From Gymnothorax reevesii (Eukaryota; Chordata; Actinopteri; Anguilliformes; Muraenidae), in the NCBI GenBank assembly GCA_029721435.1, contig CM056583.1:46777120-46841119 (forward strand): DNA of 64,000 nucleotides, in the 5' to 3' direction. The position numbers and the translations under genes are program-made. Positions 33,471 through 44,899 of this stretch are shown one piece after another. A model generated the notes under the pieces. The model saw nothing but the letters and a program-made list of their open reading frames with translations, did no database searches and was not told the DNA's origin. The stretch's first letter is position 1. Every line of letters begins with the position of its first letter.

Positions 33471-33513
33471 TCAGCCGGATGTGCCATTCAGCCACAACAG
33501 TTTATGCCATCTC

Positions 33514-33536
33514 TAGAGAGAGAGAGAGAGAGAGAG
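33514..33536. repeat. (GA)n microsatellite
   Basis: A perfect GA run. Confidence 0.9.
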
Positions 33537-33634
33537 TGCTGCACAATGAGACATCTGAAGTATATGATCAGAAGCCACCTTCTTTCCTGTAGTGGAATGT
33601 TTTTTGCCATCTTTTATTAACGAGAGTGGCGAGC

Positions 33635-34955
33635 CGTGCATTTTACACCTAGGCCTTCAGTAACCCTCCCGAAATTTAACTGTGACTCAATGGCAACAGC
33701 ATGACGTCATAATGTAACACTCCCCCCACAAGCACACACACACACACACAAATTCCCAGGGATGTCATTCACACATAAAGCACTTTGCCATATTGTCTTA
33801 ATCAATCACTGCCTTTACGAAGAAACAAAAAAACTCACAGCAACCAGTCACATCCAAGTGCACTACCTAGGAAAGACTACTGGGACACTAGCCAAGCTGC
33901 TGCGCATAAACGCACACGTGCCTCAATGAGCAAGGGTACAGCCAGACATCATTCACACACCAGCAGTAACGATGTAAAACAAAATCCAAAACTTACCATA
34001 AATAAAAAAAAATAAATAAATTTATTCAACTCACAGCAACTGCTTGTAATTTGAAAACGAACTCCATCCTCCTCTCTTTCTTACAAAAATGATGAATGAC
34101 ACGGTCATGCAGCATATCAGTTCATTTGAGCTCCAATAAAAGGTCTTTCAGGATTGCCACTGAGGCCAGTGCTGACAGTTCAGCCTGCCCAGTCGCATTC
34201 CGCCAGTTAGTTTTGATACGTTTAAAGGGCTGAAAATGACCGCTTGACAGAGGCAGTAGACACCGTGATGGTCACCACCAGACATGCCAGTGCATGAAGT
34301 TGATGCATGCTCTCACAGAGATCGCATCCTTACTCAGTTCACAGTGAATAAAAACTGCAGCTAGCTAACTGTTAGTTGAAACGCAAATGTCTGTGACTCA
34401 ATGACTGTTTGAGTACCAGTGAAGGAGTCAGCCAGTAAATTTCGGGTTTATAGGTCGCTAAAGCTCGAAACCACGGCAAAATTCACTGCAGTCGTTGCAT
34501 TACTTTTATATAACACGCCCACTCATGTAAGATCTAATACAGACTGCTCCGTTAGTTAACGTAACTAACCTGTTGTCAGCACGTAATGTCCTAACGTAAG
34601 CAGATGCCAGCTATAAGTCTCTGCTGTGTCAAAGATTACGCCCCACTTCGCATACTCACAATCTGATTGGTTAAAAATATGACAATCAGCAAAATCGTCC
34701 CACTCTTTTTAATGGGATAGGGAAGCAATCTACATTCTGAAGGCCTTGAGACTTGGGACCAGAGCCATGTAGAGAGAACGGCTTTGACTCGGAGACAGCA
34801 GAGAAAAAATCTGATTGGATAAGACGAAACTGGCCTTTATAAAAGTTGTCTGCACTGTGGAAGGTGAGCAACTCGGAGTTAAGCAATGAAATCACTTAGA
34901 TTTAATGATTGAGGATTTTGATTGACTTTCTAAAATACATGTAGTTCTATCTCAT
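33635..34955 (-). mobile_element. hAT-like element remnant
   Basis: Contains the C-terminal transposase remnant at 34125-34330 (minus strand). The left part starts near GAGAGTGGCGAGCCGTGCAT, followed by CACCTAGGCCTTCAGTAACCC, which resembles a common fish hAT end. A (CA)n tract lies at 33731-33750. The right boundary is set by the start of the next element at 34961 and is approximate. Terminal inverted repeats and the 8-bp target duplication were not established. Confidence 0.5.
34125..34330 (-). pseudogene. hAT transposase C-terminal dimerisation region, broken
   Basis: The minus strand reads T-A-S-V-K-R-S-F-S-A-L, then after a one-base frameshift K-R-I-K-T-N-W-R-N-A-T-G-Q, then E-L-S-A-L-A-S-V-A-I, ending in a stop after L-L-L-E-L-K. 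This is the conserved hAT dimerisation motif (ERSFS-x-LK-x-IK-x-x-x-R, then L-S-x-L-A-x-x-x-I). Upstream catalytic regions are not readable. Confidence 0.7.
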
Positions 34956-35037
34956 CCCTGCTGACCGCCAGAGGCGGTGCTTAAAGCACTGAATATTCCC
35001 CTTCGCGCATGCGCAGTTCAAGTATGTATACCAACAA

Positions 35038-35062
35038 TGTCATCTGTGACCCACAGATGACA
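35038..35062 (+). other. Perfect 11-bp hairpin in the retroelement leader
   Basis: TGTCATCTGTG, loop ACC, then CACAGATGACA. The stem is perfect, with a three-base loop, and lies about 75 bases into the element's 5' region. Confidence 0.75.
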
Positions 35063-35439
35063 CGAAGAAGATTATATCTTTCGGTGTCACCAGAGGATCA
35101 TTTCCTTTTTTTCTTCTCGCACGGTTTGCTTGCTTGGAAAGCATTGAGCCTACTACTAACCACTTTGAACTCTGTTGCTAGTAGTTCCGCGACCGTTGTC
35201 GGTCGGAGAAGCGATCGTTCGCCCTCCAGGAGCTGCGACAGCAATCTCTCTTTGTTTTGAGAGAGACTTTACTTTGCTGTGTTTGTTAATTTCTTGTCGG
35301 TGACCGTTGCGTTCGCGCATCCTCATCCCGACGTTTCATTTAGTCGGTCGAACTGACTTTGCTGGCTGGCTGGCGGGTTGCGTGAGCATCTCCAGCATGG
35401 ATAATTATTAGCGGTAACGCTTGTATAGCTTCACCTGCA

Positions 35440-35930
35440 GGTGAGTTTGCATTAACCTCTGTTGGTACAGGCTGCGTGCGCGCTGCTTCCCCCGAGCATA
35501 TGGTTTGTTTTTTTGTTTGTGCTGTGCCCCGATTTGGGTGAGGACCACTGTGCATGGGTTGTTTCTCTTTTTTGTGTAAAGCCTGATTTATTATTATTTT
35601 GTTACTGTTAAAACTGAAAATAACAATTATTTATTTTTATTATTGTTAATTAGTAATTCTTATTTTTTGTTGGGTTTGTTACTGTTACTTGTTACCAGCC
35701 TCTGCTGGTATAGGCAGCGTACGCGCTTCCGCCCTCCAGCTTATGGTGTCCATACTCAGTTTGTCTATAGCGTTCGCGCCCAGGTTATCCAAGGAGCATT
35801 CATTAATACCAGCTGGGTTCCTTACCTGGTATAGGCAGCGTACGCGCTCCCTCCCTCCAGTTTAAGGCCCTGTAGCATACTAGCTGGAGCGTCTGTGCTA
35901 ACTTGGACAGGTGAGTATTGTGTTAGCCTC
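35440..35930 (+). repeat. Diverged leader repeats (GGTA-AGGC-GCGT units)
   Basis: TGGTA(C/T)AGGC(T/A)GCGT(G/A)CGCG recurs at about 35463, 35706 and 35828, followed by CCCTCCAG-like and TTA-GG strings. CAGGTGAGT, a perfect 5' splice-site match, occurs at about 35438 and again near 35908, followed each time by TTAACCTC/TTAGCCTC. The leader thus contains at least two to three copies of one unit. Confidence 0.7.
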
Positions 35931-35943
35931 CAGCGCCACCACA

Positions 35944-36062
35944 ATGGATGACTCCCAATTCTGTACGTCATGTGAGGCTCCTCTACAGCCAGAGGACGGC
36001 CATGAACTACGCCCCGCATGCCTCGGTCTTGAGCACCTGCGGGAGGCACTGTTAGACAATCC
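35944..36062 (+). pseudogene. ORF1 (gag-like) N-terminus of DIRS/Ngaro-like element
   Basis: Starts M-D-D-S-Q-F-C-T-S-C-E-A-P-L and continues E-D-G-H-E-L-R-P-A-C-L-G-L-E-H-L-R-E-A-L, a small cysteine/histidine-rich head typical of fish ORF1 proteins of this class. The position before P-A-C is Arg, where a Cys would complete a C-x2-C pair, so the putative zinc knuckle looks damaged. The open frame continues to 36228, but beyond about residue 40 the sequence is unrelated AT-rich DNA. Confidence 0.55.
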
Positions 36063-37096
36063 CCTGCATGAACTTTGCGACGTCCGTTACAATTTAAGCC
36101 CGCAGTTTGTGAAGATAATGGAAATACACTTTAAAAAGAACATGACTGAGAAATTACTTTTTGAAAATAAATATATAAAAAGACTTATCAAACAGCAGGC
36201 CAATGCTCAATATATACTCCACTTGTAAGACCATCGTAAGCACCAAGACACAAAAGGACACAAAGCACCTTGTGGAACATAGATGACAAACCCCCAGGTT
36301 GCTGTTCAATGATGTGGCCGCAGCAGCCCTTAAAACGTAACACCAGTGTTCTGACAAACCAAGCTGAGCCGGATAAACAGTATTAATAAAGTGTACAAAC
36401 CCTTAGTGAGCTGAAATGTGCATAATACCGATGTATAAATCATACCTCTAGAGCTGGCCATTTTGATAGTTTGATTTGTTTAGGACACTTTCACTTCTGA
36501 CAACACAGATGCAAAGGGCTTAGGTTGATTGCTACTTGTGTACATGCAATTGATCCATGTACCAAGCCATTGTGTTATTACCTAAATGAAGTCATTTGAC
36601 GCTAATTTTTTTTTTTAAACAGCAGAGTTGAAGCACCGTGTCGAGGTGGCTGAAACTCGAGAGAACATGGTGCTTTCGACATCACAGCAAGTTAGCAAAT
36701 TTCAAGCTTGATTTCCACAATATTTAAAAAGCATGAAGCAAATCAAAGTCATGCAAAAAAGACAAAAAACAATACACAAAGTACATCCATTAAATATCTG
36801 AATGGGAATAACTGGAAAATTTTTGTAATTCTGCCAATGAATTGCTATTAATAGGCCTGAGACAAGGCAAATGAAGTTGGGTCCGCAGGACACCAAACCT
36901 TAAGAGCTTGTTCAAGCAAAAATTAGATGGAACATGAGCAGGTGATCCATATAATGGCATGTTCATGAACCCAGGTAGAAATAGAGTTAACCAATTAAAT
37001 TAAGCCAAGCAGTTTGAAACCAAGTCACCTGACCAAGAAGTAGTATCCCTCCCAGAAGTTGTTGATAAGAGTTTCAGTTTGCCATCTCTAAATACT
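36063..37096. other. Stretch with no recognisable gene
   Basis: AT-rich DNA beyond the truncated retroelement, with no recognised feature. Confidence 0.45.
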
Positions 37097-38573
37097 GACC
37101 AAAACTTCCAATGCAACACATACAATTTTGAAACATTTGGTGTACATAAAATGGGATGTTGGTTTTAAGCCATAATACATAAAATACAACTTAAAAGCTC
37201 AGAAAATTGTTTTGATTTTGTTGTGTGGGCAACTTGTTCCGCTTGATTGCACATTGTTTAGAATTTTGCCTATCCCGTCAGGTTGAGTAGAGCTCATTGA
37301 CCAATCCCTCGAGAATTTGGTCAATAAATAGCCGTAGCGATGGGAAACTTAAATATTACTTTGCATTATCCTGGGTTAACGTGTGACCATGCCGCACCTA
37401 GGTCAAAATCAGCGAGAGCGAGCCGTTGGTATGCTCACCGGTGGAATGTCGCAAAGATGGGTTGCAAGGAACCTTGGCGTCCACGTGTCGACCATATCAC
37501 GTCTCTGGAGCCGGTATAATGAAACAGGAAGCACCAGTGATTGACCACGTGCCCCCAGACCACGTGTCACCATCCCTCAGCAGGATTGCCATATTGGCCT
37601 CCAGCACCTGCGAAATCGCTTCCTGCCAGCTACAGTCACTGCTGCTCAGACCAGAGGTCGTCACCAGAACTGAATTAACGACCAAACCGTACGCAACCGC
37701 CTGCGTGAAGCCGACTTGCATAACCGAAGTACCCGCCGTGGTTTGGTGTTGACTCCTGCACGTCGCCGCGTCCGTCTGCGATAGTCAAGGGCACATTTGG
37801 GCTGGAATGCTCTCAGGTGGAACAGGGTGTTCTTCTCCGATGAATCGAGGTTCAAGTTGAGTGTGTCTGGCAGAAGACTGCGTGTACGGCGTAGGCGACA
37901 GGAACGTTATACTGACGCTACCATCCTGCAGTGTGACTATTGGGGTGGACCCAGCGCGATGGTTTGGGCTGGAATAAGCAGTAGACACAAGACAGACCTC
38001 ATTTTCATCAATGGAACTCCAGTGCGGCCCGTTACCGTGACAACATCCTTACCCCTGTCGCAGTTCCACTCGTCCATTGCTATCGCCTAACGCTGCAACA
38101 GGATAACGCGAGACCACATGTCGCCAGAGTCTGTCAGGACTACCTGAGGCAGAATAATGTTCAGTGTCTTGATTGGCCTGCGTATTTCCCAGATTTAAAC
38201 CGTACAGAACATCTATGGGATATTCGGGATCGCTGGGTGAGAAGGCGTGATCCAGAACCAGCCACAGTCCAACAGTTGCGTCAAGCACTCCAGGAGAAAT
38301 GGGACCGCATCACACAGGCTGAAATTCGGCATTTGATTGACTCCATGCATCACAGAATCCAGGCTGTGTGTGATGCCAGAGGAGGCCATACAAGATACTG
38401 ACTTCGGTGATCCAGAATTGCACCGTCAACTGATGCAATGAATTGGAGACCAGGAAAATCTGTTCTTCATTCCTGACTCTAAAACTGTGATTTTGATTTG
38501 TGTTATGTATTGTTAAATTTATCGTAAGAAAATGACATGTGTTGCAATAAACCCGAGTGTTGCGTTTTGGTGT
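37097..38573 (+). mobile_element. Tc1-like element, second lineage
   Basis: The right end, reverse-complemented, has ACCAAAACGCAACACTCGGG, then TTGCAACACATGTCATTTT. The left end has ACCAAAAC, then ATGCAACACATACAATTTT at about 37100-37131. This is consistent with long inverted ends, with a deletion of about 15 bases on the left. Inside lies a complete but mutated transposase frame. The boundaries are estimated; a TA target duplication was not confirmed. Confidence 0.6.
37389..38401 (+). pseudogene. Tc1-like transposase, D-D-34-E, with stops
   Basis: One frame from ATG 37389 gives the DNA-binding helix-turn-helix (R-E-R-A-V-G-M-L through V-H-V-S-T-I-S-R-L-W). It is interrupted by stops at 37542 (TGA), 37671 (TGA) and 37782 (TAG). 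The first catalytic Asp is in F-F-S-D-E-S (near 37838). Around 38027 the frame shifts; the new frame carries the second Asp in L-Q-Q-D-N-A-R-P-H and the Glu in D-L-N-R-T-E-H-L-W, exactly 34 residues later, and runs to the normal C-terminus G-G-H-T-R-Y and stop at 38399. The gene is nearly complete in length, with three stops and one frameshift, so it is a dead copy of recognisable sequence. This lineage differs from the one at 31406-32394. Confidence 0.9.
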
Positions 38574-40887
38574 TCTTCATTGTAGCCGAGTGAATTAGGT
38601 CCAGCAGGAAGGCCAAAAGTTCTCATTTGTAGCAGTCCATAAAGTATCAGGCATAAACGCGACTTGATATAAGGGTTCCAATAAAAGCCATAAGCTCCTT
38701 CAGTGCCGCGGTAAGGTAACTTTCACGATGTGCTTTGTTAGGCTTGCAAATTATGCACCCTGACCATGTGAAGAAACTAGCAAGCAACCTGTATTTAAAG
38801 AAAATCAAAATGACAATTGTTAACTCCTCGATAAGCCGTTTGTGAATTAGGGACCAGCCATCCGTGCCAAGATCATATTTATCTTGCCGCCCATGGTCCT
38901 CCTAACGATACATTGATTGATTAATTAGTGCATGACACTTGAGTCTCATCACAAATTCCCTCCTAATCTTCATTTATCCAGGAGCAAAAAACTAGGAGAA
39001 ACTAGCAGCTCAGGTAACTTCACAAATTGCAATATTACAGCAGCTTATTGCAGTTCAAGAACAAGCTCCGCCGTGACTCCATGAAGTGTTTGTACTCCAG
39101 CACACACTTGTTTGCAGGACATACAGGTCCCATTGGCACATTCCCGATTTAGGACAGCACACTTACTACATTTCTAAAGCATCCAAATGTCTTTTCAACA
39201 CCCGGGAAAGAGCAGCTTTCAAAGAGTGGAGATTCGCAAGAGGTGAGCAGATCGCAATTCTTGCCATAGAAGAAATTATTTAGTGAGCGACAATGAGAGT
39301 GCTGCCTCGCTAAGCGAGAAGTGGAACTGTCTAGCATTCGTGGCTGCACCCAGATTAGCACGTGCTGCTCCAAATTTACGGTTTGACAAATCACACCAAA
39401 GATTCCCTCAGCAAACACATTAGGCAATGTCTCTAAACAAGCTACATTTCAAGACAAGTAAGCTTTGTGCATGCTGGCCTTCATAACCGAGCACTTCAAG
39501 TGTAGCAACTTAGCTAGGCAAGCATGAGATCAAAGACTAAGAGCCACATGAACTCTGCCGAGGTGCGGCAGCCAAAATAGACATTGTTATAGAAGTTTGC
39601 AGCGATAGCGAATACCACAAACCTTATAGCAGGCGGATCTGCTCCGATGCAAGCAATTGTTGAGCTAGCACTCCGAGGAACAGCTACTCGGGAGCCAAAC
39701 TTAAATAAGCCCAACGTATAACCAGCCAAGCAATCATATGACAGCAAAGTCAGATGACAATCAAATGCACTCAGGTGACTTTGTAGGGGGTATCACCTCC
39801 TACGTTAAGCAAGCTTGACTCCGTGGCCTATCAGAATTTCCGTCAAAGCTCCATATAACTTTAATTTAGGCTGCGCATTTTTGCAAAAACTTTACTGACA
39901 TTACTCCTGGCCTTAATTGCACAGCAATAAATTGAACAGTTTGCTCGTCCTTTGACAGTAACAGTAATTCCATTAAATGAGATTGTACCCCGGAAAATGA
40001 ATCATAAACCCTGAACCTTACTGTCAGTTTGTCGAGCAACGGCCTGGCGCTACGCTCATCAAGTTGTATGCTACGAAGCTTTAAGCACAAAAAATTGCCA
40101 AAATCAGCAGTTTCAGGGCAAGATGAGCACCAGGTAATGAGAAGCAATGTTTGATGTTCTGCATAAATTCAGCATTGCCTCAAGGCTCTATATAAGCAAA
40201 AGGACAACAATTCTGTTTCAGTGGTTTTGGCCTATGAGGAAGCCCTTAGATCACAAAATTCCTTTAGGTTGCAGTTTTTTGAGGAGTCAAATTGCTGCTT
40301 ACTCGATGTGCCCAACTAACTTTGTATTCTTGCACTGTAAAAGAGAAACTAGGGCTGCCCAACACAAGCCCTGAAGATCAACTTTCTTGACGGTTTTCAG
40401 TCCAACCCAATGTAGCAGTCCTTATTCAAAAGCTAGAGATAGCACTGATGTGCTTATTTGGTGAAACTGTTATGGTATATGAAAACCCCTCTAGGGTACA
40501 TCTTCAAAAATAGTGCACATCTGTGATAGGATTGGTAGTCTAAGCTTTGATTAGGGAAAAATGCCCATATCAACTATTGAATATAAAGGCTATCTCAGTC
40601 AGGGTCAACTACACTTAGTGCCATTAAAAACGCATGCATGAGGTATATGCTGTATTTGTTGCAAATTAAGGAATCAAATTGGTTTTTATTGTTTTTCCAG
40701 TGACATATGAGTGAAATAAAGTAGAGTATGGTATTGTAATCCCAACGCGCACCTTTTGGACGCGCCACGCACGTCCGTAAAAACAAACATTGAATTGTCT
40801 GTGATGTGTACAGTGACGTTTGACTTGTGCTTTTGGGTGTGGTCAGTAGCTTATATACAGCCAAAAAAATGTTACAGCTTCAAGAAA
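38574..40887. other. Stretch with no recognisable gene
   Basis: AT-rich DNA with no recognisable gene. The last ~150 bases may be the 5' flank of the Tc1 fragment that follows. Confidence 0.45.
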
Positions 40888-41061
40888 ATGGCACGACTTA
40901 CAACAAAGGTGAGAGAAAGAGCCGTTGCCATGTTATGGGCAGGTCTCAGCCGCAGACAGGTGGTATGTCGTCTGCACTGTCACCGGTCAACAATCGACTG
41001 CGTGTCTGACAGCAGGAAACGGGCACTGTCGCTGACTAACTTCGCCCAAAGCAGCCACAAG
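40888..41061 (+). pseudogene. Tc1-like transposase N-terminal fragment
   Basis: ATG 40888 opens M-A-R-L-T-T-K-V-R-E-R-A-V-A-M-L, followed by G-L-S-R-R-Q-V-V-C-R-L and H-R-S-T-I-D. This is the first helix-turn-helix of a Tc1 transposase and resembles the start of the copy at 37389. The frame stops at 41062 and no catalytic domain follows, so the copy is truncated. Confidence 0.65.
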
Positions 41062-41064
41062 TAA

Positions 41065-41696
41065 GATACCTCATCTGGCGTTTTTAGTTATTTAGCCTTC
41101 ACATACTTTCACTGATATGGAAAGATCATATCAAACTATATCCATATGCTCACATTCCATACGGCACCAATTAAAAATACAGAAAAAAAATAAAATAAAA
41201 CCTTTGCCATGCCCATAATATTACCCACAATATCTCTGGCTAAATTGTTCGTGCGTTTATGATCAGAAAGTTCATCATCATTTTTAAATATTGTTCCTGT
41301 GAGAACTCCACAGTTAACATGGGCAAAATTGTCCCAGTAATAGTAACGGAAACCTTACAATCACTGACACATGTAAGACCTTAGAGCACATTTACTTAAA
41401 ACTGATGCGGGTGGGTAGGCTTTAAAATTAGGCAATTATGGACTAATATTATTGTACATTATGTACACCAGACACAAAAACAAGCAAGTGTATGCAGTTT
41501 CAGATGAACGCAGCTTTTTTCACAAATCTGGGTAAAGATTTAACTGAGAAAAAGAGAAGTTTTAATTTTTCCAGTCCCTGGTTAGGGGGACATTTTTGCA
41601 ATATTATTGAGGATGACAGATACTACATTACCAGGTGGATTCAGGACTTTTCAAGGCACTTTTTATGCTACAGAAAGTGTAGGAGCACATCCACAG
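41065..41696. other. Stretch with no recognisable gene
   Basis: AT-rich, with no signal beyond an A-rich tract near 41181-41200. Confidence 0.45.
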
Positions 41697-43140
41697 TTAA
41701 AGGTGACCTAACATGCTATTTTTCCAAGTTTATATTTTGGTCTTTGGCTCCCCTAGAATACTCCTGATCATGCAACGTAAAAAAAGGGTACTTATTTTAC
41801 TCATTCTGCCATCCTCAAAAAACCCCATTTGTAGTCCATCGTAGTCTCTGCCTGAAATGCCTCATTGGGGTTGCTCTTCCGCTATGGCCCCCACTCCCCG
41901 TGTGCACACTTTCTTCTGACTGGCCAGCTCAGTGGAGGGCGGATCTAGGCGGGACGAGGCAGCAGAATGCAGTTTTACTGGTCTGGCTCCAGAGTGAAAC
42001 TGACTTGTCTCCCGAAGGAATCCACGGGCATATGCTGATATCTAACGCAGTAAATTTGTATAGATCTAATGAGATTCACTTGTTCTAATAAATGCAACGG
42101 CAAAGGTGGAGGACGCAGTGCGAAAGTCTGGCAGCTCAAGTACGAATTTGCTATCGGCTACAGTTTGCTACAGGAACAGTTGGAGAGTACAGCGGTTTTT
42201 CTACTCCTTAGCTTGGATGCAGGTTAGACTCCACCCCATATAGACACATTTGTAGAATGGGTCGACATGCCCAAGTGTAGACCGGAGACCGTAGTAATCC
42301 AGTGGGTCTGAGTTTAGAGGGAAACATGGACAGTGAGGAGCAGCTAAAAGTGGACCAACAGCTTATGGACTGCTTCGGTGTGTATTAGGACCTGCTGGTT
42401 CGTGTGCATAGCTGTGGTGTGTTGTTAGCTTGGAGAGACGAACAGCTTCCGCACTGGTATGTGACGGAGGGGCGAAAGCTCCAAGCTAAACGGCCTTTTG
42501 GAAATTACCCGTGGTAATGGTTTACTTATTGCTTCGGAATGACTAGCTTTTCCTCGCGGAAAATGGGCACATTATGGATAGCGTGCGAGAGCTAGACAGA
42601 GCTTCGGTTATGTTATAAACATAATACAGGTTTTACAGACCGTAAGTTCTGTCTGCGTGAACCATTGCTTATGTGGAGCTATCGAAATGATCACTTTTAC
42701 AGAAAAGAATTTAATATTCAATCGATGGCAATGCAGAGAAATTGTTTGTTATACCGGACACGTTATAGCCTGTGTGCTTCCCTATTGCTTTCACCGGTAG
42801 TATCAGAGAGCTTGCCCAGACATTGGAGATGTATCAGGCTGACCCCGGTCATGGATAAGTGAAGCGATCGTTTCATAAGCACCCAAAAACGCACCCCAAG
42901 CTCTGCAAAATCTACGTCGGGTCTAACTGCAGCCCAACTCGGCAGACACATACAGCACCTCTCCGTTTAGCTTCAACTGTAGTGGCTACAATCAGGCAAC
43001 GTCATGATGAAACTGTCACATTGATGCTTTCTGAAGTAACACAAGCATACCAATCATAATTGCTGCATATAAGTTAACCAGAATCATTTTTAATTAGCAG
43101 AGTACGCGAACTAACATGCAGTAGCTGATAAGCGGTCATG

Positions 43141-43312
43141 ACTTTGAATGTAATGTGTCGCGCGAAAATTTGTTTCGCACCTGGTGTGAAAGCTGCTTAA
43201 CGCGCCCATAACGCCTGTATTTGCATCTTTGCATTGACTTTGAATGTAGGCTAATATCTCTTGCGAAAAATTTGTTTTGTGTCTGATGTGAAAGCAGCTT
43301 TATGGATAGTAT
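43141..43312 (-). repeat. Harbinger-like unit array in copy B (~1.7 units)
   Basis: On the minus strand, CTTTCACATCAGACACAAAAC starts one unit at the 43312 side, and CTTTCACACCAGGTGCGAAAC starts a second. Both contain (T/A)ACATTCAAAGTCA; the second is cut short after that. It occupies the same place as the 3.5-unit array in copy A. Confidence 0.75.
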
Positions 43313-44236
43313 GCGATAGCTAGAGAGAGCTCTGTTATGTTATGTACCTGTGCGGACAGGTTGCTTATGTGGAGCTAACAAATTGATCACTTCTATGGGA
43401 AAGAATTTCCGATTTAATCTCCGGCTTTTCGTCTTTTTATTAGCCATAAGAGTTTCTAAAGGGGGATGAAATTATGTCAAGGTAGTGGAGAGAAATCATT
43501 TGTAAACTGGTAGAGCTTTTGCATTTCGCATTGCTTTCACGGTAGCACCAGAGAGCTTGCAGACATTTGTGAAGTATTCGGCTGATCCCGGTCATAGATG
43601 TGAAGTGAAGTGATCACTAACTGTAGTGGCTACAATCGGGCAACGTTATGATGAAACTGCCACATTGATGCTTACCGAAGTAACACCAGCATACCGATCA
43701 GATTTACTGCATATAAACCAGGAGCTTTTTTCATTAGCACGACATGCAAAATAATATGCAGTTGCTGGTAACTGAGCGGTCATAACCACAGAGACAAACC
43801 CTTGCAATACAGGTTTCACAGACTGCAAGTTATGTTACTGTGAACAGTTGTACCAAGCATCCAAATTACAAACAAGTATTAAAAGTTAGCTTCAAATAAG
43901 GTTTATGTTCACTCACCTTCTGTAGAGTTTCCCCTGATATCACTCTTGCATATTTAGGACAAAAACATTAGCAACAGTAACTTGGCTACATTAGCCGCTG
44001 TGCTACAGCCACAATCAACTGGCTATCACTTCAGGTTGGCTTATGTTGTAAAAGCAATTTAAAGTTTTTGTGTCTGTGAGTCACGGACAGTTGCGACCGA
44101 TACAGGTTTTATCTTGAGATATTTTACAAAGCCTGCCTTTGAGGCCAGTTGTTAGAGCTAACTATCGCTAGCGGTACTGCTAGCCACCCTTAACACGTTA
44201 GCTTCACTTACATTATTTGCTGTTTTTGATTACTTA

Positions 44237-44646
44237 CAGCTTGTGGCTCCGAGCACTTGATCAAAGCAACTGCTTCAGGTTTGAGAAGCAGCTGCAACGC
44301 TTATCCTGTGTCGAATTATCCTTCATTGACAAAGCTGTCTTTGGTGAAATGCTGAGCACAAACATCTAACATTCCCTCTAGCCGTGGCTGTTTGCTGCCA
44401 GCAAACAAAAAAAGCTACTCACTGATTGCTGGTGGCATCATCTTTTGGAAGAAAAATATTTGTTTTTCTTCGCGTCCAATAGTAAACGGACAAGTAGCTT
44501 TGAGAGAGATACTGACGAAATTGCAACTCAAATAATCTGCGGTTCTTCTTTTGTATTTCCAAAAGTGTAGACGCTACTAAGGCATAGTATGATCTGCCGT
44601 TGTTAGTGCTTGCTAGAATAGTTTCCTGTGTGGGCAGGTCCAGCAC
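44237..44646 (-). pseudogene. THAP zinc-finger domain remnant, copy B
   Basis: The minus-strand frame 44646-44419 ends R-K-T-N-I-F-L-P-K-D-D-A-T-S-N-Q and then a stop where the conserved tryptophan is expected. In another frame, C-A-Q-H-F-T-K-D-S-F-V-N-E-G follows (C-x2-H at 44360-44349), then L-L-L-K-P-E-A-V. GTAAGT begins at 44237, matching the donor in copy A. The lysine in F-T-K-D replaces the stop found in copy A, so the two copies were inactivated partly by different mutations. Two TAA codons after N-E-G and T-G are shared, so some damage is ancestral or the reading frame uses unseen splicing. Confidence 0.6.
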
Positions 44647-44899
44647 AGTGGTTGGCTCTGGCTAGGTCTGTATTAATTGGACGGCACAACCTGATGTCAG
44701 GTTTTGCCCAGATCTTGTGAAGATCTTGGGAGGAGCTGTTAAGAGAGGAAATCACGCTCACAAAATCACGTTCTTGGATTACGGCAAAATCCCTGTATCT
44801 TATTTTTAGAAACTTTTCAGAGGTTGAGCATGGACAACCAACAGTATAACATTACTAATATGTATTAAAAGAAGGATCAGCATCTTAGGTCCCCTTTAA

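Larger units (their letters stand above)
34961..36062 (+). mobile_element. DIRS/Ngaro-like retrotransposon, 5' end only
   Basis: Starts near CTGACCGCCAGAGGCGG and runs through a GC-richer leader with repeated units to the first 38-40 codons of an ORF1-type protein at 35944. Similarity stops abruptly at about 36062, so the rest of the element (reverse transcriptase, RNase H, tyrosine recombinase) is missing. The family assignment rests on the ORF1 N-terminus, which resembles fish tyrosine-recombinase retroelement proteins. The terminal repeat structure was not verified. Confidence 0.55.
41701..44895 (-). mobile_element. Kolobok-like TTAA DNA transposon, copy B (inverted relative of copy A)
   Basis: Flanked by TTAA at 41697-41700 and 44896-44899. 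The ends are AGGTGACCTAACATGC on the left and, reverse-complemented, AGGGGACCTAAGATGC on the right. It aligns in inverse orientation with 246-3632: the THAP remnant, the paired internal duplications and the Harbinger-like repeat all occur in the mirrored order. At 3195 bases it is about 190 shorter than copy A, largely because it carries fewer tandem units. No intact transposase. Confidence 0.75.
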
